A stretch of 64,000 nucleotides of DNA from Umbelopsis isabellina. Its lineage: Eukaryota; Mucoromycota; Umbelopsidomycetes; Umbelopsidales; Umbelopsidaceae. The notes beneath the pieces were generated by a model. The model was not told the DNA's origin. It was given only the letters and a program-made list of their open reading frames with translations, and ran no database searches. A program made the position numbers and the translations under genes. This document shows positions 1-11,414 of this stretch, one piece after another (within the stretch, counting starts at the first letter, position 1; every line of letters begins with the position of its first letter). Location: assembly GCA_016758905.1 (NCBI GenBank), contig JAEPQZ010000001.1, positions 1,054,055 through 1,118,054 on the forward strand, in the 5' to 3' direction.

Positions 1-99
1 GGATTCGAATCTGCTAAGCAACAATTGTGGACACAATACGATGAACAGATCGACGACGTCATTCGAGTCGTCATGGAAGACTTTATGGACGACGAATAA
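1..99 (+). CDS. C-terminal end of an unidentified protein (partial, 5' end outside window)
   Basis: An open frame from base 1 reads 32 codons and ends at TAA 97-99. The visible residues end in an acidic tail (VVMEDFMDDE). Nothing in so short a piece identifies a family. It converges on the TBC-domain gene to the right with about 460 bp between stops. It could be the last exon of a longer gene; frame openness up to the window edge and the normal stop are the only support. Confidence 0.5.
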   Translation, partial: GFESAKQQLWTQYDEQIDDVIRVVMEDFMDDE

Positions 100-557
100 G
101 AGTCTCGACTCTATCAAATGCCATGCACTATGCATATTTCCTTTGTCTTGATACCCGCACCCACAAGGAAATTCAAAAGGACTCGTCGCACATCAATATG
201 TGATATACCCTTTGCTTATCATTTTCTCTTGTTTGTACAGTTCCAAATCATTTTTTTTTTTCACTATCTACCCTTACCAAACTTTTCATTTATCACACTT
301 TGCTGCAACCACACCATCTAATACCTTTTGTATTGCTCGCCTCTCCTTAATCGTTGGTTTTCTTAACTCCTATCTCATGCTTTCCATTGTGTTATAACAA
401 CGAAGCATCCATTTTTTTTTTCGATCGTCTTTCTTTTGCCCCCCGCCATTGTGCATAATCCCACTCGCTTTTACACAAAAGAGATGATTGAAAAAGTATT
501 TCCCGAAAAGGTAGCCTCCGAGCCAAACATTGTATTGAATTTTGTTTTTAATGTTTC
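100..557. other. intergenic region between convergent genes
   Basis: About 460 bp lying 3' of both the left-edge gene and the TBC gene. It is T-rich on the plus strand, with several T runs of 8-10. I see only short spurious frames and no RNA gene. It presumably holds both polyadenylation regions. Confidence 0.5.
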
Positions 558-2268
558 TCAAAGTGATTGATAGCGCCTACGTCTTCGCCTCTCCCGCATA
601 ATTTGAGTACGGTGTTGAATTTCCTCGCTTGTAATATCTGCAACCGATTTACATCGTCCATAAGCTGCCTATAGTTCCAATATTAGTCTTAACAGATCAT
701 AGCCAAGATACGACAAGCTTATACATACATCCAACAACTGATTGCAATCAATAGCTTGCTTTGGCAGTATTTGCATGATTTGAAATATTTCCATCGCGTC
801 CTCGGCGTTCAATAACGCCTCACTGTTAAGATCTAGAATCGCTAATGCCACCCGAAATAGAACCACATGCCCTTCACTATAGCCAAAGAGGAAGGTTAGA
901 CGACATTAGCATATTAGGAAAGTCACGCCAACAAATCTTACAAGAAAAAGATATCCCAGACTCTAAACACCGTCTTAATATCATGGAATGCAAGCATTTA
1001 TATTAATACAGTCAAACGATATAGAATAATCAAAGTTACGATTAAAGGACTTGCCTCAGGTGGTAAAACGTTTGCAAATAGGGTCAGGAACCAATGAGTC
1101 GTTACCAGTGTGGAGGGAGGTGGCCGCTCATACTGTTCTAGCTCCCAAAATGGCACATCGTTACTAATACGAGACCATATTTCAGGAAATTTGTCGAAGA
1201 TGAGCCACAGTAATGTCAACTGGTCTATACTGGCTCCTTCCATAGTGATATCGTAGGTGTTGGAAGGTAGAATATGTGAAGTTGTAATAACCATGACCCA
1301 AAACACTTGTTCTTCATCTTCTATACTGAGCAGGAGCATGCCTGCGATGAAATTAAGTGACTGACAGTACCCTATTGCAGGACTGTATATGCTGAGAGCC
1401 ATCAAAACGTTTCGCAATGACTGGATCTTCGGGACACATGCAGGTGAATAAGGCTCGTAAGAGTGTATCTCGGGTCTTTGACATCGCAAGTGTTGATTAT
1501 CCGGAAAGGTTCGATGTAGGTCTATTATATGGTAGTGCTTTCATAATCAGTCTCAAATTTGATTTCGATATCGGTACAGCAATCTGAAAACTGCCCATCT
1601 CACCTTGTTCGATAAGATTTCGATGCTCATTGTGACTTCCCATCATTTCCGCTGATTGTACGAGTGATTTATAGACGTGAGGGTTCTTTTGTAGCAACCC
1701 TAGAGCTCCACTGTAATGAAACCATGCCTGCACATAACAAACCCAATTCATTATATGATTAATTGTGCAAAGGAAAATACGTCAACTAGCTTTCAAAAAT
1801 CTAATATCAATACCTGGGCACGATAACACCGTGGTATGCCTTTACGAATGTAGCGCCTTACTAGGAGCAAAAATGTCAATAACATCTTCATGATATTAAG
1901 ACAAATACATGCTACGGACGTTTTGGCGATTTCTCGGGCCAGTCTCCTCCATTCTCTGCCAGCATTTGATCCCACTGGTATCGTTTATGGCCCATGATCG
2001 ACTGATATCGAGCTTCAAATTCATTGATGCGATGTAAAGGCACATGTTGAGAAGACTTATTGAATCCGTAAATGTCACTAGTTGTAATAAATAGACTCAA
2101 GGTTAATACTTTGCACAAGACACCACACTCCCTCCCTGCTTTCCCTTACTATTGCTCGAGACCCTCAGAGGAACAAGGGCTACAATTGCTGAGTTGTCGA
2201 TGCCGACTACTTTTTCGACTATGTGAGATGATGGATTGTCTGGGGCTACTGGTAGTTCTCACGTACAT
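558..2268 (-). CDS. TBC-domain Rab GTPase-activating protein (GRTP1/Gyp-like)
   Basis: Multi-exon gene. ATG at 2268-2266 is the first after an in-frame stop; exon 1 ends CAA TA before GTAAGG and joins to give QYDIYGF, the usual entry to this RabGAP family. Further exons give the RKGIPR segment, then DLHRTFPDN with the catalytic arginine finger, then YCQSLNFIAG with the glutamine finger (YxQ) and NEEE/DEEQ-like helix, then VLFRVALAIL and an Arg-rich tail ending YQSL (stop 558-560). TBC proteins stimulate GTP hydrolysis by Rab GTPases on endomembranes. Both fingers are present, so it should be active; the residue three before the DLHR Asp is His or nearby rather than the usual Ile, depending on the exact splice. 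The N-terminal 38 residues are Ser/Arg-rich and unstructured. The Rab target cannot be read from sequence. Confidence 0.85.
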
Positions 2269-2462
2269 AACAAAAGCGAATAGGATGTTAACTCAAAGGA
2301 ACAGCTAAGAAAGGATAAATTCTTGAAACGTTGTAAAATATGAACGATATCAAAGATATTCAAATTTAGACTGAGAGATGCGAAACTTTTATTCTCGTAT
2401 GGTACAACAGAATACAAAAAACAAATTCATTGCAATGTACAAGTGAAAAATGACGACCCGCT

Positions 2463-3974
2463 TTAGAGTGGATTTTGCTCGCGATAGTGCTTCATTAATC
2501 CATTATTGCGAAGACCCATTCGGGTATCAAATCGTTGTTTCTGCTTAAGACCTTGCAGCGCTTGGTTTTCACTACTCATGCTCGAGCTGCCATCAGTGAT
2601 GGTTAGTTGGTTTTGTCGTCTTCTCTTTGATTTTGAAAGTGACTCTGCCTTTTCGCCATCTTGAGTCAACAGTCTATTGGCAGCCACGCTATCACGAGAC
2701 TGTAACATTTAAATGAATGAGTTATGAACGCCCTAAAAAACCCTGCATTCTTTATCCAAAAAAGGACTTACATCTAGAGGTCGCAGACTCTGACGATAGT
2801 AAACATTGAAATCTCGATGTCCTATCCGAGTACCACTTGGCAGCACCAGCTCAGTTTCTACTAATTCTGATGAGTTTCCTTTTGCTTGATCTACTTCCAT
2901 TGCGTTTTCAATAACAGACAAGTCATAATTGTAGTAGTCAATCAAGTCTTCCAAATCGCCTAAAGTTTCAAACGCTACTTTACAATGACCGCGGTCAATC
3001 TATAAACGAACAAAAGTGTCAGCTTGTCAATGAACGAGATAATACGTCCTATCCAATGACCTACCATATGTGCCCGGACAGCCTCTAAACTTCTATATGT
3101 TTTGCCTCGTCCATTACAGTATAAGCATAAGTGTTCATGGACTAGCTTGTTGGTCAAATGGTGCAATAAACCTGAGGAATCCTTCAAAAAGTCTGGATCA
3201 GGCAAAAAGAACCCATGATTTGCTTTCATGTGTCGCAGATTGCCATCCATATCATTAGAGTGATGTATGCAGAACAAACAATCCTTGTCTGGTTCCTCAA
3301 TATTTTCCATTCGAGAGGCATGGCTGAAATTGTCGGACATGCTCTCGTCGTCATAATCCTCCAGAAGTCTTCCTTTGCTCGCATTCAGCATTTCTTTTGG
3401 TAAGTCCTGAAGTAATTCAGCTTTTTGTTCCAATTCTTTGTGCTTCTTGGATTGCACATGGTTGGTAAATGCTTGCTCTGATCGATATGTTTTTCTAAAC
3501 ACACATAAGACAATCAGCTACTTTGTCGTCATATATATTGATTATCCAGTCATACTTACTGGCACAAAATACAGTCATAAACGAGATCTAAGCGCTCTTC
3601 TTCTTCTCGACCTCTCGCTTGTTGAGCTGTAAAGTGGTAATGCTTATTAATTAACAGTTGGGTGTATGCGTTATTACTCCTCAGTACACTGTACCTAAGA
3701 CTTTTTGAGCAAATTGTTCAGCGTTTATTGGTGCAAGTTCTGCAACTTTACGCTTCAAGTTATATTTGTGCCAACTAATGCAGTGAGAAGACACGTTAGT
3801 AATCCGATCGTCTGAGTCGTTTGCCAATCTAGGCAGAGAAACTTACTCTGTGCGATAGTGATTTCGTTGTTTCTCTGAGGATTGAAAGGCAACTTGACAG
3901 GCCAAGCACGTATACAGTGCAGATCTTGGAGCAGTGGGTTCGGACGCAGGAGTAACAGCAACTTGTGCAGACAT
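2463..3974 (-). CDS. REI1: Cytoplasmic 60S subunit biogenesis factor Rei1/ZNF622
   Basis: Starts at ATG 3974-3972 and stops at TAA 2463-2465, with several short introns. The N-terminus gives a C2H2 finger (YTCLACQVAF ... HYRTDWHKYN, the GA|T codon split by an intron at about 3777-3845). A second finger follows (TYRSEQAFTNHVQSKKH), then the diagnostic DCLFCIHHS, LRHMKANHGFFLPD, LHEHLCLYCNGRGK-like and VRAHM zinc-finger segments, then LVLPSGTRIGHRDF and the basic tail with LRNNGLMKHYREQ. This order is specific to Rei1/Reh1/ZNF622. The protein acts in the cytoplasm to recycle export factors such as Arx1 from pre-60S particles and its C-terminal tail probes the exit tunnel. Nothing is missing relative to the family. 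Confidence 0.95.
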
Positions 3975-5097
3975 GGTATAGTGTTAAGTGTTTGTCAGAA
4001 GAAGCCTGAACTTGCTGCGTAATATACCATTTTTTGGGCCGTGACGGCTGTTACTAATCGGGTTTGAATCCCGCTTTTAATCGTGGAGCCAGTTTTGCAC
4101 GCAATGTCTCATGTTACAATAAAATGAAGAGCATTAATATCAGATATGTATGAAATTCTATTAGCTAGATATAGAAAATTAATAATATATGTACATGAGG
4201 CGAATCTCAAGCTCTGGTTTACACAAATTGCCAACATAGACAAGTAATGACATGCCGCAGCAGCATTCAGCTATGTTACACTAGCAGCCGATGAGCTTCG
4301 GATTCGAACCGCAGTCAAAGACTCCAAGTAAGTATTGATATAAACCTACCTACTGACAGTGTTCATGTTCATGCGCACGGACCTCTTGTGCCGTGGTGGG
4401 ATTCAGCATCCGCGCTGATATTCTTTCATGGCCTTCATAACCGGCCACAATTGTGCTGTCAACAGCGCGCAATAATGTAAAAGCTACTCTATGATGCCTG
4501 CAACTAAAATTGACTTTAAAATTCAATACCTCGATAATGAAAAGACCATTAAAGTCGTGGTTGCGTAATCAAACCATTTTTGCGTTGTCCACTGGTCTGG
4601 TCCCATAATGCTTATTGCTATGAAGAGGGAGTATAGATGCTAACATGATTAATCTGGTGACTTCAGTGTTTAGCGATATTGTCTTTTTAGTATCGATAGT
4701 GAAGTATCAGACTGCATTGCAATGTACCGGTCCATGAACTCAACTTGGTCTACAACTAAGGCGAGCAAGTTAGAGAGATAAATATTTATGAGCTCGACAT
4801 ACACGATTTTTATTTTTTCGTTCGTAATAGAAACAGCTCAATGGGATAGTGAAGCATATTGTTAATTTAAGTTAGCGTTCTGCCATTTCTATGACAAGTA
4901 ATGGGTAAAAGAATTTTGTTTGTGGTCGTCACTGTGTTGGGAATATTCACTGTACATGTTGAGTTTTCAAAGGAAAGAAAGGGGGAAAAGGTAGTTTAAG
5001 CAACTATGCGGTAATTTTCTGAATGCAATGAACTTCAAGTCTTTGATCAAAAAGCAGCACCAGCTGCCATTTTTTGTATTTTCTGAATAGAAGCATT
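3975..5097. other. 1.1-kb intergenic region without a recognisable gene
   Basis: Lies between the divergent/upstream side of REI1 and the 3' end of the FHA-RING gene. No long frame is present. Two tRNA T-arm-like strings occur (plus strand near 4059-4074, minus strand near 4298-4312) but neither has matching acceptor and D arms. It must hold the REI1 promoter and the FHA-RING 3' UTR. Confidence 0.5.
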
Positions 5098-7046
5098 TCA
5101 TCTGCTGTCGCTTTGTCCAGGGTCTGACAAGGATGATGCATCCCGTGACGAAGGAACTTGGTTTACAGCAAGGTTAGGATATGATGTGGATCCGTTCAAT
5201 GCATCGCTAGGGTGGAGTTCGTCTCGTTTGAATGATTGGCTACTGTTGTTGGACAAATCCAAATCATCGGATTGATCCATGGTGTTGGAGTATCGTCGTT
5301 TATCCAAGATGACATTTTTCAATTTTCCTACCAGACCAGATGCACTTGGCCGTCGTTGCAAGAATCTAGAGGTGCTTGGTGATAGCGGCGAAACAGGTGC
5401 ACTAGATGGTGATGACGTTGAAGAATTCGGTATGGGAAGGCCACTAACACGTACGCTACTTCCTCCGTCACTTTGAAACCCTAGGACGTCTTCTATGTCC
5501 TCGTCATCTCGTTGTATAATTGTTTGTCTTCGGTCATCATCTGGAGGCAAATTCTCTTCTGTTGATGGTATTAGTTTCCTACTCAACAATCATGTATTTT
5601 TTGCTAACTGTGGAAACTGAAACTTACCTTCCAATAAGGCAGAATCTGCATCTGCTCTAAACCTTTCAGACATACCATATTGTGAGCGCTCAACCAGAGT
5701 ATTAGCCATACCATCTCTATTTGCGATAGTGGATAAAGGACTCGGTATGATTTGGGGAGTTGCGTAATTTGTTCTTGTTGGAAATTCAGGGCTATTGGAA
5801 TCGTGATCTGTATTATATGGATGAGAGTCACTTTCACTTATACTTGACTGTCGCACTCCGTAGCGAGTCAGAGAAGTAGTAGAAGTCATGGCTCTCAAAG
5901 ATGGCGGACGAACATTGGTCATGGCTGCCGTGGCGGGAGTTTCACTGTGTTGTCCTAATCCATACATTTCCAATACTTCTTCTGCTTCCACTGCTACATT
6001 AGCCTCCAAATCGGCATATGTCCTACATATAGGACAAGAAAATGCGGGATGATTTTGCATAAGTAAGGGTCGAATGCATTTGTAGTGATAAGTATGTGAG
6101 CAAGGAGCTAAAAATAGAGCTTGAAAAGGAGCAATGGCAAATAGACAAATGCAGCACTCTTCAATTTCCACTTGAGCTGGAGCGGCGGGGTTTGACTGAG
6201 CCGGAAGAGATGTGCTGCTGCTATCATTAGTGTCTTGACTCAACGGCGAGGCAGTGGTACTTGGTTTTGTTGCAGTGCTTGGAGTACCTCCCAGACTACG
6301 TAAATTATTGAGAGCATTCACGCTAAATGGATTTGCCTTATGCTGCCAAGTTCGATTTACCTCGAACTTCATTTTTACTGAACGATATATCTCTTCTGCT
6401 CCGCCTTGATAATCTACACCCAGTTGAACAATATCGCCATCCTTTAACTCCACTGGTTTGCTTTGCTGGCTAGGTGGACTAAGTCGGATATTGTTAAGAA
6501 ACGTCCCACTGGAGGATTTGGTATCTCGAAGAAATATCTAAATAGTAGTTTTGATTAGACTCTTTTCACTAAACACAGTTTTCGAGAAAAGCATGTATAT
6601 GCAGGAATCATTACCTTTCGGCCTTCTGACCACAATTCAGCGTGGGCTCTGCTAACCACCTTACTGCGGAAGGTCACTCGGTTTGCAATATTTCGACGGT
6701 CTGTAAATCGTCCGATTTTAACTACGACGCCATTTTCTAAATCCATTTCAATGACTGAGAAAATGAGCGACTGGCCTGGGGAATCCAGGCTGGGAACAAT
6801 GCGGACATGCGGTGGTTTATTGTCTTCGTCTGTTGCTGCAGCATTGTATGGGTTCGATACCGGTGGTGCAGATGTTGGGGACGCTTCAGTTCCCATAGCT
6901 AAAGCGGCGGTAGATATGGACGGCATGTCTTGGTTACGACGGGGTCGGCGTTGACCAGAAAATGTACGGGTGAGCCGTGAAGTCATAGAAGCACCCTGTG
7001 ATTGACTTCTACTGTGCGTAGGAGAACTAGTATCGGTATGGGACAT
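5098..7046 (-). CDS. FHA-RING E3 ubiquitin ligase, Dma1/Dma2-like
   Basis: ATG 7046, stop TGA 5098-5100. After about 75 low-complexity Ser/Thr-rich residues comes an FHA domain split by an intron: VKIGRFTDR, then [10 protein letters not shown], then the next exon gives [15 protein letters not shown], so the phosphothreonine-binding GR, SRxH and N residues are all present. A RING follows ([29 protein letters not shown]), C3HC4-type with the right spacing. This domain order is that of yeast Dma1/2 and human CHFR/RNF8-like spindle-checkpoint and septin-ring ligases. The C-terminal 300 residues are disordered. The last intron is best closed at the CAACAG acceptor near 5561; joining at the nearer GAGTAG creates an immediate stop. 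Single gene on minus strand, 490 bp downstream of PRCC. Confidence 0.85.
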
Positions 7047-7539
7047 TTACTAGTATGTTTGTGAATATGGGCCAAAGGATTTATCAATGACCCAGAAAAT
7101 AAATAATGAAAAGACGAGGGAAGATTGGGAAAAAAAATAAAAAATAATAAAATTTACTAAGCTAAGGCACTTTTAGCGGCCCACGGCATTAAGAGAAAAA
7201 AAAAAAAAAAAGCTAGCGAAACAATTGTAAGGTGACTCGGCCAATAAGGAGAAAATCATGAACTAAAAGTGTCGCCGTATTCACATTTTTATTATTTAGA
7301 ACAATAACGCATCGCATATGCCCGTTGGCTGGGTTCTGTATCAACTTTCCAAATCAACTATCATCATGATCATGGCTATAATACTCGTGGGGGCTGCCTG
7401 TTTACATCATTTGTGCCGTGCCGGCTAGATCCCAACACATATACCATTTGGAACAAGGAGTAAAAATCTATGAAGTGAGTCGCATCAAAACCCTAATGGT
7501 TTTTTGGTGCAAAATAATGATCATTAGCCTTCTCATTTC
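7047..7539. other. intergenic region between two minus-strand genes
   Basis: About 490 bp, 5' of the FHA-RING gene and 3' of PRCC. It contains a 15-nt A run (about 7197-7211) and other A-rich tracts just upstream of the FHA-RING start, consistent with a nucleosome-poor promoter. No RNA gene or frame of interest is visible. Confidence 0.5.
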
Positions 7540-8913
7540 TCAATATTTTTTTTTTTTTTTTTTCCGGTGGTAATCTCTCCTATTAATCCCCTTCACGTCC
7601 TTTTCCCCCTTACCATATTTCTGTTTGGCTTCTCTCTTTGTCCTTTTGTTCTGAGCATATTGTTCGGCCAGAATATCTCGTCGATCTTGAGCTTGGTGGG
7701 CCAAAAACATGATGTTGCTTTTTCGTTTCTGTATACCACTGATTTTAATCTATAATAAAGCACGTGGGGTGGTTAGGCAAATTGAACCAGTTGTACATCA
7801 GTTAAATGCCAGATACGTACCGAGCTCCCTGAATGTCGAACAGGTTCTGCTGCTGGTATGCCGTCCTGTGATTGTAATTCCTCAGCCAAATTGACGGTCT
7901 GAATGTTTATATCATTGGGGATACCTCCTCTACCGTGTCTTCCCATCAGGCGCTCTAGCTGAAAACAATGATAATATCACACATAGAATATAATTAGATT
8001 CTGCTTGTTCTCCATCATTCCCGAGCGAAAGTGAAATCAGCTTACCGCTTCGCCACTGAGCTGATCTTCAGATTGCGCGGTATTTTGTAATTGTTCTTCG
8101 TATTGGGCATATGCTGCTTGTTGTTCATACCATTGCTGATATGCGGCTGGATCATACTGTGCGTTTGGATCATAATACGCATATGCATCAGCTGCAGTAT
8201 AGGTTAGTGCCGGCTCTTCTACAGCCTGATTCTCGGAAGCAGGGTTCGACTCTGGCTCACCCGTCTCTGTTGACTGTGAGGTAGATGCGAATGGCTTGAT
8301 AATGTTTGATCCTGTGTAGAGGCTTATATGAGTACATTATATCATACCAGCCTGATCCTTGATTTATCTTACCTAACGGGAAAAAACTCGTCACTGGCGC
8401 ATTGGCTGAATCATCATCGCCACTATCTTGTTCATCTTGATCGCTTTCATCATCACCCACATCATCTCTCTGAACATCAGTCTTCACTTTAGCTTCTTCA
8501 GTTTTTTTGGCTGCAGCCTGCAGTTCCGCTTTTCGCTTAGCAATGGCTGGAGGGATAAATGATGTGGATTTGACTGGTGCGTTGGCTGGGGCCGATGCGC
8601 TGTCTGTTTGCTTTTTGGAAGGTGCGGCATTTTTAGGCGCCGGGAGCAATGAAGCTAATAGACCTGATCCGCTTGATGTTGGATTTGGACGCTTTATCGT
8701 TGGCGTCGTTTTGTCGTCTTCGCTATTGTCATCGTCGTCTGTCACTTTAGGTAGATCTACAAAGATCTGTACTTTACCGCTTGCGTTATCTGCCTTCCTT
8801 TTTGGTGGCGGTAATGAAGAAGCTAATGTACTTTGTGTCTTTTGTTGCTTGGGTTGTTCATTATCTGAATCACTCTCGGAATCCGAGCCATAGTTAGCTA
8901 CAAGTAACGACAT
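7540..8913 (-). CDS. PRCC-domain protein (splicing/cell-cycle linked)
   Basis: The start at 8911-8913 (MSLLVANYGSDSES) was preferred to an upstream in-frame Met because it matches the usual short Ser/Asp/Glu start of PRCC proteins. The N-terminal half is acidic and repetitive (Asp/Glu/Ser, SLLPAPKN). Exon 2 (after the ACACAG acceptor) gives SNIIKPFAS and a Tyr/Gln-rich block (AYYDPNAQYDPAAYQQW). The last exons give the conserved PRCC C-terminus with LERLMGRHGR, IMFLAHQAQDRR, ILAEQYAQNKRTKREAKQKYG. The frame ends in six AAA codons and TAT TGA. PRCC family members associate with pre-mRNA splicing factors and, in human, MAD2B. It is divergent from APM1 with 133 bp between the ATGs. Confidence 0.8.
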
Positions 8914-9046
8914 GTGTTGAAAGGACACAAAAATAAATTTCGATAACCGCTCAGCAGTCAATCGGCCAAATTTCATTGCTCGCTTTCAGTACGTCTTTGA
9001 GTCTCCGCGCCAACCTCACAACTGTTAACCTCTTCTCGTCTCCAAT

Positions 9047-10952
9047 ATGGCATCTGCTGGTATGAACGTCAATTACTCACATGAAGCTGATAAGAGTTAC
9101 CTCTGAATCTTCCTTTGTTAGTGTTTATATTGGATCTTAAGGGAAAAGTCCTCATCTCCAGAAATTATCGAGGTGATGTGCCAATGAGCGCAGTGGAAAA
9201 GTTCATGCCTTTGGTACCTCTCGTTCCACTGCATCTTCTATTGCACTACTCAGAACAGTGATTAATCAAAATCCCATCTCTAGGTTAGCGAAGCCGAAGA
9301 TGAGCAAGTTCCGTTGCCTTGCTTTACTCACGAAGGCATCAACTACTTGTACATTAAACACAACAATCTTTATCGTAAGTGAATGACACTCGAGAATGCT
9401 GAAGTACCATCCCCCTGAGGTTAACATATTCGCCATTACGTTTTGTACCTTCTTCTTTGAACGAAATAGTGCTGGCAGTGACGCGCAAAAATACGAATGC
9501 CACAAGTATTATGCTATTTTTGCATAGGCTCACTGAAGTGTTTGCAGATTACTTTAAAGAGCTAGAGGAAGAGTCAATCCGTGATAATTTCGTTATTGTG
9601 TACGAATTAATGGATGAGATGATGGATTTTGGCTACCCTCAAACTACAGAAACTAAGATTCTTCAAGAGTATGTTTTGCGAATTCACTTTACTGCCTGGA
9701 AATGCTTCGTAAGCTAACATTTTCGTAACAAAAGATATATCACGCAGGATGCATATAAGCTCGAAACTCAAGTGCGTCCTCCTATGGCAGTTACTAATGC
9801 GGTATCATGGCGTTCGGAGGGCATTAAATACAAGAAAAATGAGATTTTCTTGGATGTTATCGAAAGTGTCAACTTGTTGGTAAGTTATGCGCATAAAAGT
9901 AGTAATATGGTATTCTATGACTACAAGCTTCTTACATGTACGGTGCTTGCAATAGGTGAACTCAAATGGAAATGTTCTACGAAGCGAGGTACTTGGAAGT
10001 GTGAAGATGAGATGCTACCTTTCAGGTATGCCAGAGCTTCGACTTGGCTTGAATGACAAGGTTATGTTTGAGGCAACAGGAAGAGGTAAGTTGCAGTCAT
10101 TATAATACTAAGCTGAAGGTAGACAACGTACAAAAGAAACTAATAATCATTATTTTCTGCATGTAGCCACTTCTAGTTCTGCGAAAGCTATTGAAATGGA
10201 AGATGTCAAATTCCATCAATGTGTTCGTTTATCGAGATTTGAAAATGATCGCACTATCAGCTTTATTCCCCCGGATGGTGATTTCGAATTGATGAGTTAT
10301 CGTCTACAGACGTCTGTAAAGCCACTCATTTGGGTCGAAGCGGTTGTTGAGAACTACGCTGGATCAAGAGTGGAATACATGGTCAAAGCTAAGGCGCAAT
10401 TTAAGCGAAAAAGCTCAGCGAACAACGTTGAAATTGCTATTCCAGTGCCTGATGATGCGGACTCTCCAAAATTCAAATGCTCAAGTGGATCAGTTTCATA
10501 CAAACCAGAAAAGTCTTGTTTGATATGGAAGATTAAACAGTTCCAAGGCGGTAAAGAATTCATCATGAGGGCTCACTTTGGTTTGCCTTCCGTTCAAGCA
10601 GGTATGTATTAGCCTAACCATCATTAGCCACCGCAATCAATAACTGATATGTTTTATCGATGTCATTATCAACAGCCGAAGAAACTGAGAAGAAGCCTCC
10701 AATTAATATCTCCTTTGAAATACCATACTTCACGGTGTCTGGCATTCAGGTCAGATATCTCAAGATTGTTGAAAAGAGCGGATATCAGGCTCTTCCATGG
10801 GTGCGATATATTACCCAGAATGGAGGTAAGCATCCAAAACACATTAACTTTGTGCCTTGATGAAAGCTATGCTCATCACATACTACTTTACAGACTATCA
10901 AATGCGCATGCCAGACAGCATCAAGAGCGGTAAACCGGTGCCTGGGTATTAG
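9047..10952 (+). CDS. APM1: AP-1 clathrin adaptor medium chain (mu1)
   Basis: Exon 1 is only 13 coding nt (MASA plus one base); the intron closes at TTTGTTAG to give MASAVFILDLKGKVLISRNYRGD, the family's canonical start. Downstream exons give a longin-like N-domain (INYLYIKHNNLYLL, RLTEVFADYFKELEEESIRDNFV, ELMDEMMDFGYPQTTE) and a mu-homology domain (PPMAVTNAVSWRSEGIKY, NEIFLDVIESVN, IEMEDVKFHQCVRL, FIPPDGDFELMSYR, GIQVRYLKIVEKSGYQALPWVRYI, stop TAG 10950-10952). The protein binds YxxPhi cargo signals at the trans-Golgi/endosome. Length about 420 residues is normal. Sequence resembles mu1 rather than mu2 (MASAV start; SAYQALPWVRYIT end). Confidence 0.95.
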
Positions 10953-11414
10953 TTTAAAAATCGGCTTTTACTAGCAGAATACCACCCCAAAACCTATTTT
11001 TCTTCTCTATATATCTTGTCTTCAATAGAAACCTGCTTTTCCGGCTCGAGAACAAAAATTTTATGTATTTTCAATCTAAATGGAATGCGGACAAGAAAAA
11101 AAATCACTGGCAAATTGCTTTTGTCAGATATATAATATGACTTATTTTGTTGCCAGGAATAAAATGCCCGCTGGATTATCTCAATATGTTAGTTAAGAAA
11201 GCCAACGCCAGGCTAATTTGTCATCACCGATGAAGTAACTAAGATACCTTTCATTACAGCTTCTGCAACTAGAGAATAGACGATCAAAGCTGATGAAAAA
11301 CACGCACATGGAAAAAAAAATGGAGTTGCATTTATATATGAATAGAAATCGTGTGCCCATTGGAAACGTGCGCTATGCGAAGGAACATTATTTTTTTTAA
11401 GAGCTTGGAATAAA
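10953..11414. other. intergenic region between convergent genes
   Basis: About 460 bp 3' of both APM1 and the NmrA-like gene. AT-rich, with TATATATC and AATAAA-like strings fitting transcript ends. No gene is seen. Confidence 0.45.

Noticed and set aside
4050-4090. tRNA-like T-arm (GGGTTTGAATCCC) on plus strand
   Set aside because: No matching 5' acceptor strand, D arm or anticodon arm at the right spacing.
4285-4400. tRNA-like T-arm (GGTTCGAATCC) on minus strand, possibly an intron-containing tRNA
   Set aside because: T stem has a mismatch, and no complementary 5' acceptor (GATGAGC) occurs upstream; likely chance.
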